The position numbers were made by a program, and so were the translations under genes. Below are positions 46,511 through 55,687 of a DNA stretch of 64,000 nt, piece by piece (the stretch's first letter is position 1; each line of letters begins with the position of its first letter). The notes under the pieces were generated by a model. That model did not search any database, had not been told where the DNA came from, and saw only the letters and a list, made by a program, of their open reading frames with translations. The stretch is from an uncultured cyanobacterium (lineage in GTDB: Bacteria; Cyanobacteriota; Cyanobacteriia; Cyanobacteriales; Nostocaceae): NCBI GenBank assembly GCA_903903925.1, contig CAIVAU010000113.1, positions 1 through 64,000 of the forward strand, given 5' to 3'.

Positions 46511-47293
46511 ATGACTAACAAACAACCCGAATCGCTGATTTTAGAAGTCAAAGCCCTCACTCGCCGCTTTGGTGGTCTCGTAGCGGTGAATAATGTCTCT
46601 TTTATGGTTAATAAATATGAAATATTTGGACTTATTGGCCCTAATGGTGCTGGTAAGACAACTCTGTTTAATTTGATTACGGGCTTAATTCCGTGTTCTA
46701 GTGGGCAATTATTGTATCAAGGTCGCGAAATTTCTCAACTTCGTCCCCATAAAATCGCTGGTTTAGGCATCGCCCGGACATTCCAGAATATTCGCTTGTT
46801 TGGTGAATTATCGGCGTTAGAAAATGTTATAATTGCACGGCATTTACATATTAAAAGTGGTATGCTTGCAGGAGTTCTGGGAATACCACCATCTCCCCAG
46901 GAGGAACACAAAAGTCGGCAGAAGGCTTTGGAATTATTGGCTCTTGTTGGATTGGGCGATCGCACAGATGAAAAAGCTAGAAATTTCGCTTACGGCGAAC
47001 AACGACGCTTGGAAATTGCCCGCGCCCTCGCCCTCGAACCGCAAATCTTACTGCTTGATGAACCTGCGGCTGGGATGAATCCTAATGAGAAACAGCAACT
47101 TAGTGTATTTATTCGTAATCTTCGCGATCGCTTTAATTTAACGATTATTCTGATTGAACATCATGTTCCTTTGGTTATGGGTTTATGTGACCGCATTGCT
47201 GTCTTAGATTTTGGGCAGTTGATTGCGTTGGGTGAACCATCTGTTGTGAGGGGTGACCCGGCTGTGATTGAGGCGTATTTGGGAAATGAATGA
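46511..47293 (+). CDS. livG: ABC transporter ATP-binding protein LivG type
   Basis: A 260-residue ATPase. Walker A is GPNGAGKTT (about residue 44), the Q-loop is in [10 protein letters not shown], the signature [14 protein letters not shown] replaces LSGGQ, and Walker B is [14 protein letters not shown] longer insert is typical for LivG. The ATG at 46511 is chosen because the frame upstream to 46457 is repeat sequence and the protein starts at [13 protein letters not shown]. It pairs with LivF. Confidence 0.92.
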   Translation: MTNKQPESLILEVKALTRRFGGLVAVNNVSFMVNKYEIFGLIGPNGAGKTTLFNLITGLIPCSSGQLLYQGREISQLRPHKIAGLGIARTFQNIRLFGELSALENVIIARHLHIKSGMLAGVLGIPPSPQEEHKSRQKALELLALVGLGDRTDEKARNFAYGEQRRLEIARALALEPQILLLDEPAAGMNPNEKQQLSVFIRNLRDRFNLTIILIEHHVPLVMGLCDRIAVLDFGQLIALGEPSVVRGDPAVIEAYLGNE

Positions 47294-47308
47294 ATATTTT
47301 AACCGCAG

Positions 47309-48031
47309 ATGAACGCAGATAATTGGACTATTTTGGAAATTCAAGACCTTGATGTTAATTATGGTGGTATTCAGGCTTTAAGAAATATTAATTTAATGAT
47401 TAACAAAGGTGAGGTTGTGACCTTGATTGGTGCTAATGGTGCTGGTAAAAGTACGACTCTCCGTGCTATATCTCAGATAGTTCATGTTAGAAGTGGCAAA
47501 ATCATTTACAATGGACGTAATATTGTTCGTCGTCAACCGCATGAGGTTGTGCAAATGGGAATTGCTCATTCTCCTGAAGGACGGAGAGTGTTAGGGCGGC
47601 AAACAGTTTTTGATAACTTATTATTAGGTGGTTATGTTCGCTCTGATCAAGCAGAGGTGAAAGCTGATATTCAACGCCAATTTGACTTGTTTCCGCGTTT
47701 GGCTCAAAGGCGCAATCAATTAGCAGGAACTCTCAGTGGTGGTGAACAACAAATGTTGGCGATCGCCCGTGCTTTGATGAGTAAACCCAAACTTTTGCTC
47801 TTAGATGAGCCTAGTTTGGGTTTAGCACCTGCTATAGTCCGTGAAATTTTTACTATAATTGTAAACCTGCGTACTACAGGGGTGACGATTCTTCTGGTTG
47901 AACAGAATGCTAACCTTGCTCTGCAAATTGCTAATCGTGGTTATGTACTGGAAGCTGGTTGCATTACTTTAGCAGGTACAGCATCGGAATTAATTGATGA
48001 TGAGCGAGTTAAAAAGGCTTATTTGGGGTAG
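47309..48031 (+). CDS. livF: ABC transporter ATP-binding protein LivF type
   Basis: A 240-residue ATPase. Walker A is GANGAGKST, the signature is LSGGEQQMLAIARALM, Walker B is LLLLDEPSLGL, followed by ILLVEQNANLAL. The 5' end (47300-47322, AACCGCAGATGAACGCAG) looks like a common dispersed Nostoc repeat, so the ATG may have been supplied by it. The alternative start is the TTG at 47333. Its 3' end exists again at 41238. Confidence 0.92.
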   Translation: MNADNWTILEIQDLDVNYGGIQALRNINLMINKGEVVTLIGANGAGKSTTLRAISQIVHVRSGKIIYNGRNIVRRQPHEVVQMGIAHSPEGRRVLGRQTVFDNLLLGGYVRSDQAEVKADIQRQFDLFPRLAQRRNQLAGTLSGGEQQMLAIARALMSKPKLLLLDEPSLGLAPAIVREIFTIIVNLRTTGVTILLVEQNANLALQIANRGYVLEAGCITLAGTASELIDDERVKKAYLG

Positions 48032-48059
48032 TTATGATATAATTAAGGTTTATCTGAGT
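48012..48059. repeat. livF 3' end, second copy of the direct repeat
   Basis: The 24 bases 48012-48035 equal 41238-41261. Downstream similarity continues a little past the stop codon. Confidence 0.85.
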
Positions 48060-48089
48060 GTTGTTTCCAATTAGGAAAACAATGTAAGC

Positions 48090-48884
48090 TTATAAGACCT
48101 TATCCCATTCTAACTGATGAGCTAAACCATACTTGATAAAATCTTCTACTTGAGCTTTATCACTTTTACCAAAAACGCCTAAGCTGTAAGGATTATCTTG
48201 CATACGTTGTGTGACTAGCTCTTGTTCAAATCGGAGCGATTCCTCTCGAGGCTGATCCGGTTTAAAAAAGTCTACAACTAGGACAGTTCTGTCGTAATTG
48301 GTGTAATTATGGGGACAGTGTGGATAGCTATGATCTAAGACCATGAATTCTCCTTCATGCCAATAAAACTGATCGTGGCAGATTTTCATCGCTACATCTC
48401 CCTCCGGTACAATCAATCCTAGATAGCCACGATTCATATGAGGGTTATAGTTCACATGCAGCTTGATATCTAAGCCTGGATGAAATGTACCAAAGTATAC
48501 ATTCCGAATTAAATTATCCCTGACCAAGGTCACTTTTTCTATCACCCTAGCCAAATTTGGAAAATATTTCTCTCTTAATGCAAGTGCTTTTTCGGATGCA
48601 TCATTTGGCTTATTATGAGGATATTCTATTTGATGCAATTGAATATATTCCTCAATAAAGAGACCTTGAAATAAAATCCCAAAAGCACTGTATTTTGAAT
48701 TAACCTTGGTTTTAATAGTTTTACTTTTAGGGCCTAAAACATCATAAGCGAATGTTAACTCCTCCTGAGATGCTTGCTGAATAAAGTGTGTAAACTCATC
48801 TCTAAGCACTTGCCATTTCTCTTGAAAGCTGTCGAGAAAAGGAAATTGCTTTGGATCTATATGGTATTCATTAAAACTTTCCAT
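48090..48884 (-). CDS. Aspartyl/asparaginyl beta-hydroxylase-like protein
   Basis: A 264-residue Fe(II)/2-oxoglutarate oxygenase-fold protein of the AspH family. The core KLHVNYNPHMNRGYLGLIVP, then YWHEGEFMVLDHSYPHCPHN and the RTVLVVDFFKP strand are clear. At the usual first iron-binding His (H-L-G-L in AspH) this protein has Tyr (GYLGL), while the second His lies in HSYPHCPHN. Its 2OG-binding Arg (YDRTVL) is kept. The gene is convergent with the livF end. The substrate is unknown, and catalytic competence is uncertain because of the Tyr. Confidence 0.78.
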   Translation of the reverse strand: MESFNEYHIDPKQFPFLDSFQEKWQVLRDEFTHFIQQASQEELTFAYDVLGPKSKTIKTKVNSKYSAFGILFQGLFIEEYIQLHQIEYPHNKPNDASEKALALREKYFPNLARVIEKVTLVRDNLIRNVYFGTFHPGLDIKLHVNYNPHMNRGYLGLIVPEGDVAMKICHDQFYWHEGEFMVLDHSYPHCPHNYTNYDRTVLVVDFFKPDQPREESLRFEQELVTQRMQDNPYSLGVFGKSDKAQVEDFIKYGLAHQLEWDKVL

Positions 48885-49221
48885 GCTTTTTTCTCCTGAA
48901 GATGAATTAAAAACGTTAAGCAGGTGGGCGGAAATAAATCACTCTTTGTTTTTTGCTGTAAAGACCGAAGACAGCGCAACTGCGAACCAATTTCAGAGGT
49001 TTTACATTTTGTAACATACTTATGAGTTTTTCTGCCTACCTACTTACATGGTACAAAGATTTGGTTTCTGTGCCAGCACGCTGTTGGAATTTCTGACAGA
49101 ACCAGTGGGCGATCGCCCATGAGAGATAGAAAGAACTCGCAGGAATTTCAACTTTAAGGGCACTCCTGCCAGAGTGCATGATATAGTATCTGTCTTCAAC
49201 GTTAGTAATCACTAATGATCA
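48885..49221. other. Divergent intergenic region
   Basis: About 337 bp. It contains one near-HIP1 palindrome (GGGCGATCGCCC) at about 49108-49119. No other feature seen. It should hold both promoters. Confidence 0.6.
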
Positions 49222-49527
49222 ATGACTGAAGCATCCCAAAAACCTAGAAAAATCATTCCAGATCCAGAACTACCACCACAGCAGTGCCAGCATATTAAAA
49301 TTCTTGACGTAGATAAGCCAATACAGCATGTTGTTTATGAATGTTGGCACTGCCAAACAGGGTTAATGACTGAATGTAGCGGAAAACCTATCATAGAGGA
49401 TTTCAACGGACGCCCCTCTGTGCAAGAAATTAAAGTCACGTGTCCACATTGTGAAAAAATTGCTGTCAGATTGATTACAGGAGAAGTCCTTTCGACAACA
49501 GTTATTCCTTCACCTTGGGGGCACTAG
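49222..49527 (+). CDS. Small zinc-ribbon-like protein
   Basis: A 101-residue protein I do not recognise. Cysteine pairs CWHC (about residue 41) and CPHC (about 75) suggest a zinc ribbon, with further Cys/His at PPQQCQHIK and GLMTECSGK. The C-terminal part is beta-rich. Its TAG stop shares a CTAG with the stop of the convergent gene on the other strand. Function unknown. Confidence 0.65.
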   Translation: MTEASQKPRKIIPDPELPPQQCQHIKILDVDKPIQHVVYECWHCQTGLMTECSGKPIIEDFNGRPSVQEIKVTCPHCEKIAVRLITGEVLSTTVIPSPWGH

Positions 49528-49886
49528 TCTCCATCATTCGATATTTCATCCACCCCGACTTCCCAAGGAATTCCCTTTTCAACTGGAGGACAGAGACGGA
49601 TTTTTGCACTATTGGAAAACTGCTTTAATATGTTAAGGATATAAGGAATACCATTCATGATATGCCAGTAACTTTCTATGTCATAGCAGAAAATAGCTAA
49701 TGTCATAGGGTAAGTATTTGTCTTGAAATACCAGTGACAACTTGACAATAATGTTCGTGTGGTGGAACCACATGATCGATAAAAATGCCTACCCATAGCT
49801 TCGGCAAGTTGCCGCAGCAGTAACTCATCAAGTAGTGTTGCTTTCACTGGAGGTAAATCATCTGCCGGAAGGAAGAAGTTATTCAT
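49524..49886 (-). CDS. Hypothetical protein
   Basis: A 120-residue protein of unknown family. The N-terminus is hydrophilic (LLDELLLRQLAEAMGRHFYR); the middle is aromatic and Cys-rich (SSCHWYFKTNTYPMTLAIFC); the tail is acidic. It overlaps the convergent zinc-ribbon gene by four bases. No motif I can name. Confidence 0.5.
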   Translation of the reverse strand: MNNFFLPADDLPPVKATLLDELLLRQLAEAMGRHFYRSCGSTTRTLLSSCHWYFKTNTYPMTLAIFCYDIESYWHIMNGIPYILNILKQFSNSAKIRLCPPVEKGIPWEVGVDEISNDGD

Positions 49887-50511
49887 TTTCTTTCATCACT
49901 GAAAGGCATTTTGGGTCTAGTCTTTACCCTACAAAAAGGGCGGTGAAGCAACTTCTTGTTAATACTCATTCCTGTTATGGAGTGCTTCACTAAAGAGCAG
50001 GGCGATCGCGAATCTTTATAGTCAGGCTACTTGCTTTCACTATTGTTCTTCTTAATATGTGTACTCTTCATAAGAGTAGAAGACCTAATTTTTCGTCAAT
50101 GCAGAGCTTTTACCCAACAATCTGGCATTGGTTGGTATATTCCCAATGGCTTCTAATGCTGGGTTAGTAACCATCAAAGCTTAAATCTATTGTCAAAATT
50201 GTATCAATTGAGGCAATTTTACCATTTTTGTTGGTAATGTTTTGTTTCACCCACTCTCTCTAGTAGCTTGTCAATCGGAAACTGAGGGTTAAGTAGGTGG
50301 ACAAAAACGCATTGTGGATAAGGGTTACAGCCCTGTTAGGAGTCCAAAATCAGCGAACAGACAGCAGTAAAATGAGCAAGAAATGAGCAAGTTTTGGTCT
50401 GGAAAGTGAGTTACATGAATAAATAAGATGTGGAGAGATTCGGTAATAGCCGCAGTCTTTTTTAAAATGCAACACCAACAGTCAAGGCTAAACACCTCAA
50501 CAAGGGCAACC
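49887..50511. other. Intergenic region
   Basis: About 620 bp before the DUF4331 gene. It has no repeat or gene-like frame that I trust. The first 85 bases of the open frame starting at 50428 are treated as leader. Confidence 0.5.
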
Positions 50512-51756
50512 ATGAGAATAAATACTCAGAGTATCACCTCTTTGATCGCAACTGAAGGCAGATTACTCATAGATAAAGCAGTCCAAAATTATTGGACTAA
50601 AGCGACTCATCTTTTTCGTCCCCTAGTGGCATTTGTCGCTATATTGCTCGTAGTCCTAATCCCTGCAACCCCTAAAGCTTTGGCTTCAGACCACCAGGAC
50701 ACAACCTTTCTTGCCACTAAGCTTACTGCTGCGGATCTCACGGATTTGTTTGTGTTTGAGAGTCCGACAAACCCCGACAATGTCGTCTTAGTGATGGATT
50801 TCGATCCTCTCATCGTTCCTGGTGAAACCAGACCATTCGATCCAAATGTTCTTTATCAGTTTAAGATTGATAAAACTGGCGACAGTATTGAAGATATCGT
50901 ACTCCAATTCAAGATAAATGGCACAGGGGATCACCAAACTGTTACAGTCGGTGGTCCCAGTCGTCCAATCAAAGTAGGAACAGAGTCAGCTTTGCTTCCA
51001 GTCAGTTGGAGAGGGGAACTTGACCAAATATTCTCCACAGATAACGGCATCAAGTTCTTTGTTGGCACACGGAAAGACCCGTTCTTTTTCGATTTGGAAC
51101 AGTTCTTCAAAATCATCCCAGATCGCAATTATGCTTTTCAGCCTAATCCTAATCCTCCCTTCCAAGTCCTTTCCTTCAGACCACCTGGAGAAGCGCAAGA
51201 CACCCTAGCTCCATTCAATGTCCACTCAATTATTGTCGAACTACCCAGAGAACTACTTGGTAATGGCAAGATTGGCGTTTGGATGACAACGAGTGTGAAA
51301 ACCCCTAGACACAGACACAGGTATTTGGCTCAGATTGAACGGTTAGCAGTTCCAGCCCTGAATGAACTTTTTATGGACTTTAAGGCCCATAATAATAGTA
51401 ATCTTCAGACACCAACTAACGACGCTAGCAATCAATCCCAATTCATTCAAGCCTTTGTCGGAGCGATCGGCAGACCTCAAGCTATAGCCGATGCCGTGAT
51501 CTCAGTGGCGATTCCTGATGTTATGCAAGCTGACCTTTCTCAACCTAGCGGTAGTTATTTTGGGACTCAGTTAGGCAACAACTTTGGTGGTAGAAGACCA
51601 AAAGATGATGTCATCGATGTCACATTATCTGTCGTCTTTGGTGATGCAGTGACAGGGATTTCTACAGGTGAAATTCCGGGGCTGACTACCGATAACGTTG
51701 GGCCTAATGATGCTAACTTTCTTTCTACCTTCCCTTATTTAGGTAATCCTTTGTAA
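50512..51756 (+). CDS. DUF4331 family secreted protein
   Basis: A 414-residue exported protein of the DUF4331 family, of unknown biochemical role. A signal peptide is visible (PLVAFVAILLVVLIPATPKALA, cleavage before SDHQD). The mature part starts SDHQDTTFLATKLTAADLTD, the family's standard opening, and contains VFESPTNPDNVVLVMDFDP. The ATG at 50512 is chosen (MRINTQSITS); the frame reads further up to 50428. It is 5 bp before the TPR gene and forms a three-gene unit with a NicO-type transporter. Confidence 0.85.
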   Translation: MRINTQSITSLIATEGRLLIDKAVQNYWTKATHLFRPLVAFVAILLVVLIPATPKALASDHQDTTFLATKLTAADLTDLFVFESPTNPDNVVLVMDFDPLIVPGETRPFDPNVLYQFKIDKTGDSIEDIVLQFKINGTGDHQTVTVGGPSRPIKVGTESALLPVSWRGELDQIFSTDNGIKFFVGTRKDPFFFDLEQFFKIIPDRNYAFQPNPNPPFQVLSFRPPGEAQDTLAPFNVHSIIVELPRELLGNGKIGVWMTTSVKTPRHRHRYLAQIERLAVPALNELFMDFKAHNNSNLQTPTNDASNQSQFIQAFVGAIGRPQAIADAVISVAIPDVMQADLSQPSGSYFGTQLGNNFGGRRPKDDVIDVTLSVVFGDAVTGISTGEIPGLTTDNVGPNDANFLSTFPYLGNPL

Positions 51757-51761
51757 GGTTT

Positions 51762-53171
51762 ATGTATCTACGAACACTATGGCTGTTAGCGCTAACTAGC
51801 CTACTCATTTTACTCAGACCCTCTGATACACAAGCGCTAAGTTCAGGCTACACCAATAGATTAGTAGGCATATACCCCTCTGCTGTGCAACTGCTGACTG
51901 TTAATTCTAAGAAGATATTACCAGTTCAGCAGTCAGATTCGGTCTTCCCCGATTATTTACAGCGATCGCATATCATCAGATTCTATGAGCACAAAGTCGC
52001 CCAATCTCCCAACTCCTCAATCTTTTTACGTCTGTTAGCTGATCAATATTTGAAGCGCTTTCGAGAAATAGCAGATGTCGAAGATGTGTTACGGGCAGAA
52101 CAAGCAGCACGTAGATCCCTGGCACTACAGCCGCGCCATAATCAGGTTGCTTCCATCCTCCTAGCATCAGCTTTACTATCTCAACATCAGTTTCGAGAAG
52201 CCTTGAATGTGTTGAATGATACTCAAAATCCATCTCTTGCTCATCCCAATATCATCTCCCTGAAGGCGTCGATTCAGATGGAGTTGGGTGACTATGAAGC
52301 GACTCACCAACTATTGCAAAGTCTTGCTGAGGAAGAACCGAACTCTGGTCATAACGCGGTTTTAGCCCGTTACTTAGAGTTAACTGGCAATCTAGCCTCA
52401 GCGCGACAACTGCTAGATGAAGCTATGGCAGAGATGGACTCTTTCTACACAACGAGCGCAGAAACTCGTGCTTGGTTTCACATACGGACTGGAGATCTTG
52501 CTTTTGCAGCCGGAGATTTTGCCAAGGCGGAGCAGCGGTATCAGGAAGCGCTTGACCTCTTCCCACGGCATATCGCTGCGTTTACAGGACTAGCCCGCCT
52601 CTATGCGGCACAGCATCGATGGCAGGATGCTCTGAATGCTGCAAACCAGGGTATAGAACTGATGCCGTTGGTAGAGACCCTGGGGTATAAGGCTGATGCT
52701 CAAATAGCGTTGGGAGACCAAAAAGGCGCAGCGGAAACTGAAGATTTGATCGGGGTAGTCGCTTACCTGAGCAAGGTTAAAGGAATCTACGATCGCGCTT
52801 TGGCGGTCTATTACACTGAACACGGAATTCATTTAACAGAGGCATTACAGATTGCCCATAGTGAAGTCGCAGTGCGAGACGATGTATACGCAGAGGATAC
52901 CTTGGCTTGGGCAGCTGCGGCTAATGGGCAATGGGAAGAAGCGCAACGGGCAGCACAACGGGCAACTCGCTTCGGGACAGAGGATGCTTTGGTACAATTT
53001 CATGCTGGCATGATTGCGTTTCACTTAGGTAAGCGTGAGGAGGCAATCAAGCGACTGACTCAAGCTATTCGGCTCAATCCTCAGTTTCATCACAAGTATG
53101 CTGATGAAGCTCGTCAAGTCTTGGCAAACCTCATGCCCTCTTCCACTCTTAAAGCTATAGGGAGTTATTGA
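51762..53171 (+). CDS. TPR-repeat exported protein
   Basis: A 469-residue protein with an N-terminal hydrophobic signal (WLLALTSLLILLRPSDTQALS). About eight TPR-like helix pairs follow (for example AGDFAKAEQRYQEALDLFPR, HAGMIAFHLGKREEAIKRL), making a superhelical scaffold. It lies between DUF4331 and the transporter with 3 to 5 bp gaps, so it is likely one transcript and acts in the periplasm. Partners unknown. Confidence 0.85.
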   Translation: MYLRTLWLLALTSLLILLRPSDTQALSSGYTNRLVGIYPSAVQLLTVNSKKILPVQQSDSVFPDYLQRSHIIRFYEHKVAQSPNSSIFLRLLADQYLKRFREIADVEDVLRAEQAARRSLALQPRHNQVASILLASALLSQHQFREALNVLNDTQNPSLAHPNIISLKASIQMELGDYEATHQLLQSLAEEEPNSGHNAVLARYLELTGNLASARQLLDEAMAEMDSFYTTSAETRAWFHIRTGDLAFAAGDFAKAEQRYQEALDLFPRHIAAFTGLARLYAAQHRWQDALNAANQGIELMPLVETLGYKADAQIALGDQKGAAETEDLIGVVAYLSKVKGIYDRALAVYYTEHGIHLTEALQIAHSEVAVRDDVYAEDTLAWAAAANGQWEEAQRAAQRATRFGTEDALVQFHAGMIAFHLGKREEAIKRLTQAIRLNPQFHHKYADEARQVLANLMPSSTLKAIGSY

Positions 53172-53174
53172 TGA

Positions 53175-54638
53175 ATGAAAAAGCTGCTACATGACTTGGC
53201 TTGGAGTACTGCAATCATCGCAATCTGTTTATTTTGGATGCCAAGGGCAGATGCCCATCCTTTAGGAAATTTTACCATCAATCACTACGCAGGAGTGCAG
53301 GTAGCGCCAGATGGTGTGGGGATTGATTATGTTCTAGACATGGCAGAGATTCCTGCTTTTCAGGAAATTAATCACTTAGATACCAATCGCGATCGCAAAG
53401 CTGACCCTGTAGAGACGGTTCAATACCCTAACCAAAAATGCCAGGAAGTCAACTCACATCTAGAACTGTTGATCAATAAACAGCCTTTAGCACTGTCTTT
53501 GACCAAATCAACAGTCGAATTTCCTCCAGGTGTGGGAGGATTATCTACACTGCGTCTCAGTTGTAACTTTCACTTGTCAAAGGAGTTAGTAGGCGCGAAT
53601 CAGTTCATCGAGTTTGAAGATCAGTTTTATCCACAGCGCTTAGGCTGGCGTGAGATGACTGTGGCTGCAAATGGCGTGACCATTGAAGGTGATTTCACCT
53701 CCTTGAGTATTACCAAGCGCTTGAGAGATTACCCCACTGACTTACTCAGCAGTCCTCTCGACCAGCGTCGGATTGCCTTTAAACTTAATCCGTCTCTGAT
53801 ATCGAGTGAGATTACACCTCCACCGTCTGTTAAATTACCTAGCCGCTTAGATAATACTTTGACTGGAAGAAGCAACGATGTCTTCACTAGCCTGATTACC
53901 CAGGACAATTATAATGTCTTAACTATTCTCATAGCTCTAGCGATCGCCTTTTTCTGGGGTGGTTTACACGCTTTGTCCCCTGGTCATGGGAAAACGATAG
54001 TCGGTGCTTACTTGGTGGGTTCCCGTAGTCATGCCCAACATGCCCTATTCTTGGGGCTGATTGTGACGATGACTCATACGGCTGGTGTATTTGCTCTAGG
54101 GCTAGTCACTCTTGGCACATCCCAGTTTATTTTGACAGAGCAATTGTACCCTTGGTTAAGCGTCATCTCTGGCATACTGGTAACTGTTATTGGTCTGAAT
54201 TTGGTGGTCAGTCGATGGCAAGGGACTCAGGTTTCTCATTCCCACGACCATGTACATAGTCATCACCATCACCATCACCACAACCATTCCCATCTACCGC
54301 CTCACGGTGATGTCAGTCCCATGAAGTGGTCTAGCCTATTAGCGCTGGGAATTTCAGGGGGCTTGTTACCTTGTCCTTCAGCCTTAGTCGTGTTGCTGAG
54401 TGCGATCGCTATGGGACGGATTGGCTTTGGACTAGCGCTGGTATCTGCCTTTAGCTTAGGACTAGCAGCCGTACTCACTGGAATCGGCTTAATCTTAGTC
54501 TACGCCAAAAATCGGTTTGAGCATTTGCCACTCCAGATGCCCAGGCTCAAGATGTTACCCGTAGCAAGTGCCTTATTTATTACCCTAATTGGCTTAAGTA
54601 TTACTTCACAGGCTTTGCTTGCTCATCCCTGGATTTAA
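53175..54638 (+). CDS. NicO/RcnA-like metal transporter with periplasmic domain
   Basis: A 487-residue membrane protein. An N-terminal signal (WSTAIIAICLFWMPRADAHP) and a beta-rich extracytoplasmic domain (30-240; HPLGNFTINHYAGVQV) precede a NicO/RcnA-type transporter domain. That domain has ALSPGHGKTIVGAYLVGSR in the first TM pair, a His-rich cytoplasmic loop (HSHDHVHSHHHHHHHNHSH) and GISGGLLPCPSALVVLLSA. RcnA/NicO proteins transport nickel or cobalt. The role here is inferred from the family. It is the third gene of the DUF4331-TPR unit. Confidence 0.85.
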   Translation: MKKLLHDLAWSTAIIAICLFWMPRADAHPLGNFTINHYAGVQVAPDGVGIDYVLDMAEIPAFQEINHLDTNRDRKADPVETVQYPNQKCQEVNSHLELLINKQPLALSLTKSTVEFPPGVGGLSTLRLSCNFHLSKELVGANQFIEFEDQFYPQRLGWREMTVAANGVTIEGDFTSLSITKRLRDYPTDLLSSPLDQRRIAFKLNPSLISSEITPPPSVKLPSRLDNTLTGRSNDVFTSLITQDNYNVLTILIALAIAFFWGGLHALSPGHGKTIVGAYLVGSRSHAQHALFLGLIVTMTHTAGVFALGLVTLGTSQFILTEQLYPWLSVISGILVTVIGLNLVVSRWQGTQVSHSHDHVHSHHHHHHHNHSHLPPHGDVSPMKWSSLLALGISGGLLPCPSALVVLLSAIAMGRIGFGLALVSAFSLGLAAVLTGIGLILVYAKNRFEHLPLQMPRLKMLPVASALFITLIGLSITSQALLAHPWI

Positions 54639-54669
54639 GTTTTTCAGAAAATCTAATTTTGAGGAAAAT

Positions 54670-54780
54670 ATGAAACGATATATCTTCTTTTTTTTAATAA
54701 CTGCTTTGTGCATCATAGGCTACTTTGAATTTAGCTTGTCAGAGGCAGAAAGACTTTTTTGGCTGAATTTGAGTCTTTGA
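54670..54780 (+). CDS. Small hydrophobic ORF, possibly frameshifted
   Basis: A 36-residue frame after a GAGGA ribosome site: MKRYIFFFLITALCIIGYFE then LSEAERLFWLNLSL. It looks like a signal peptide. In another frame after the T6 run (54754-54759) the sequence AEFESLKSSYGTRGKRIAEG continues to a stop at about 54840, so it may be one gene of about 57 codons with a shift. Family unknown. Confidence 0.4.
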   Translation: MKRYIFFFLITALCIIGYFEFSLSEAERLFWLNLSL

Positions 54781-55216
54781 AATCATCCTATGGAACACGA
54801 GGAAAGCGTATAGCAGAAGGGGTGATCGTGGTCGGATAGCAGGACTATATTGTTATCATCAATATCTAATCTTCCTAAATAGGTAGTGATGAAATGTTTA
54901 TTGAGCGTTTATCCTTTTAGCCTCTTCGCTTACATCTACGAACTTACCTGGGTCTAAATACGCAATTCCTGAAAATTCTTTTGAGAGCAATTTTGAGAAA
55001 ATAAATATCGATAATAAAAAGCTCTACCGTCGATACCTCGACGGCGAATGAATTACGGGTTACATAGCTTACATCTTGCACCACCATCAGAAACCGGGTT
55101 TCTTGCAAATCAGTAAAGCTGAAACCTTTAATTTATCGTTGAGAAACCCGGTTTCTCTCACCTTGTTGAGAATGGTGCAAGATCTCAGATAGCTCAAGTG
55201 CACACCTAGCAGGTAT
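54781..55216. other. Intergenic region with foldback element
   Basis: About 435 bp. The possible frameshifted tail of the small ORF runs to about 54840. A foldback repeat lies at 55073-55183. Nothing else seen. Confidence 0.6.
55073..55183. repeat. 111-bp foldback (MITE-like) element
   Basis: Ends ATCTTGCACCA and its exact inverse TGGTGCAAGAT (11 bp). Inside, AGAAACCGGGTTTCT and AGAAACCCGGTTTCT each form near-perfect palindromes and pair with each other. No coding content. Confidence 0.8.
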
Positions 55217-55417
55217 TTAACTATTTAAGTCAGCAAATGTTTCATCTGACATATCGTCCCAGGAACCAGCGAACTGCATAATTTTTTCAGGCTTACCTTT
55301 AGATGCTTCTACAGCGACTCGAAAATCATGAATAAAATTATATAATTCTTCCAGCTTTTCTTCGGGAATGAGATTGATTTCTGATAAAAGCCTTGTACGT
55401 AAATTTGAAGTTTCCAT
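55217..55417 (-). CDS. Small DUF2281/VapB-like antitoxin, solitary
   Basis: A 66-residue acidic helical protein (LLSEINLIPEEKLEELYNFI, then FAGSWDDMSDETFADL). The tail (GSWDDM) is typical of small antitoxins of PIN-type toxins. No toxin follows on the same strand; the downstream side is the foldback element. Therefore an orphan antitoxin, or a pair lost by deletion. Confidence 0.65.
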   Translation of the reverse strand: METSNLRTRLLSEINLIPEEKLEELYNFIHDFRVAVEASKGKPEKIMQFAGSWDDMSDETFADLNS

Positions 55418-55618
55418 ATACCAATTTTGTTTTTAGTAGTTAAGTGATAAATAAATTATATTTGATAGTTTGCTAAAGTAGCATCTTCCCTAAAAATGTA
55501 ATCATTTGAAGTGTGGCGTATAAAAACTCAAGTGGTCTGTATCTACAATATAAATCATCACTCATCTACTATCGGCTGTACTTGAAAATCATGCCACTGC
55601 GATCGCATTCGCACTGAT

Positions 55619-55672
55619 TACTCCCTTCCCGGTCAAAAATTACCATTATCTCTCTGACTCATATCTCTGTGC
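55619..55672. repeat. Dispersed repeat, reverse copy
   Basis: The 22 bases 55619-55640 are the reverse complement of 37333-37354; the neighbouring CTCTCTGACTCATATCTCTG also matches the other copy in outline. Confidence 0.75.
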
Positions 55673-55687
55673 CATACTTTCACGCTA

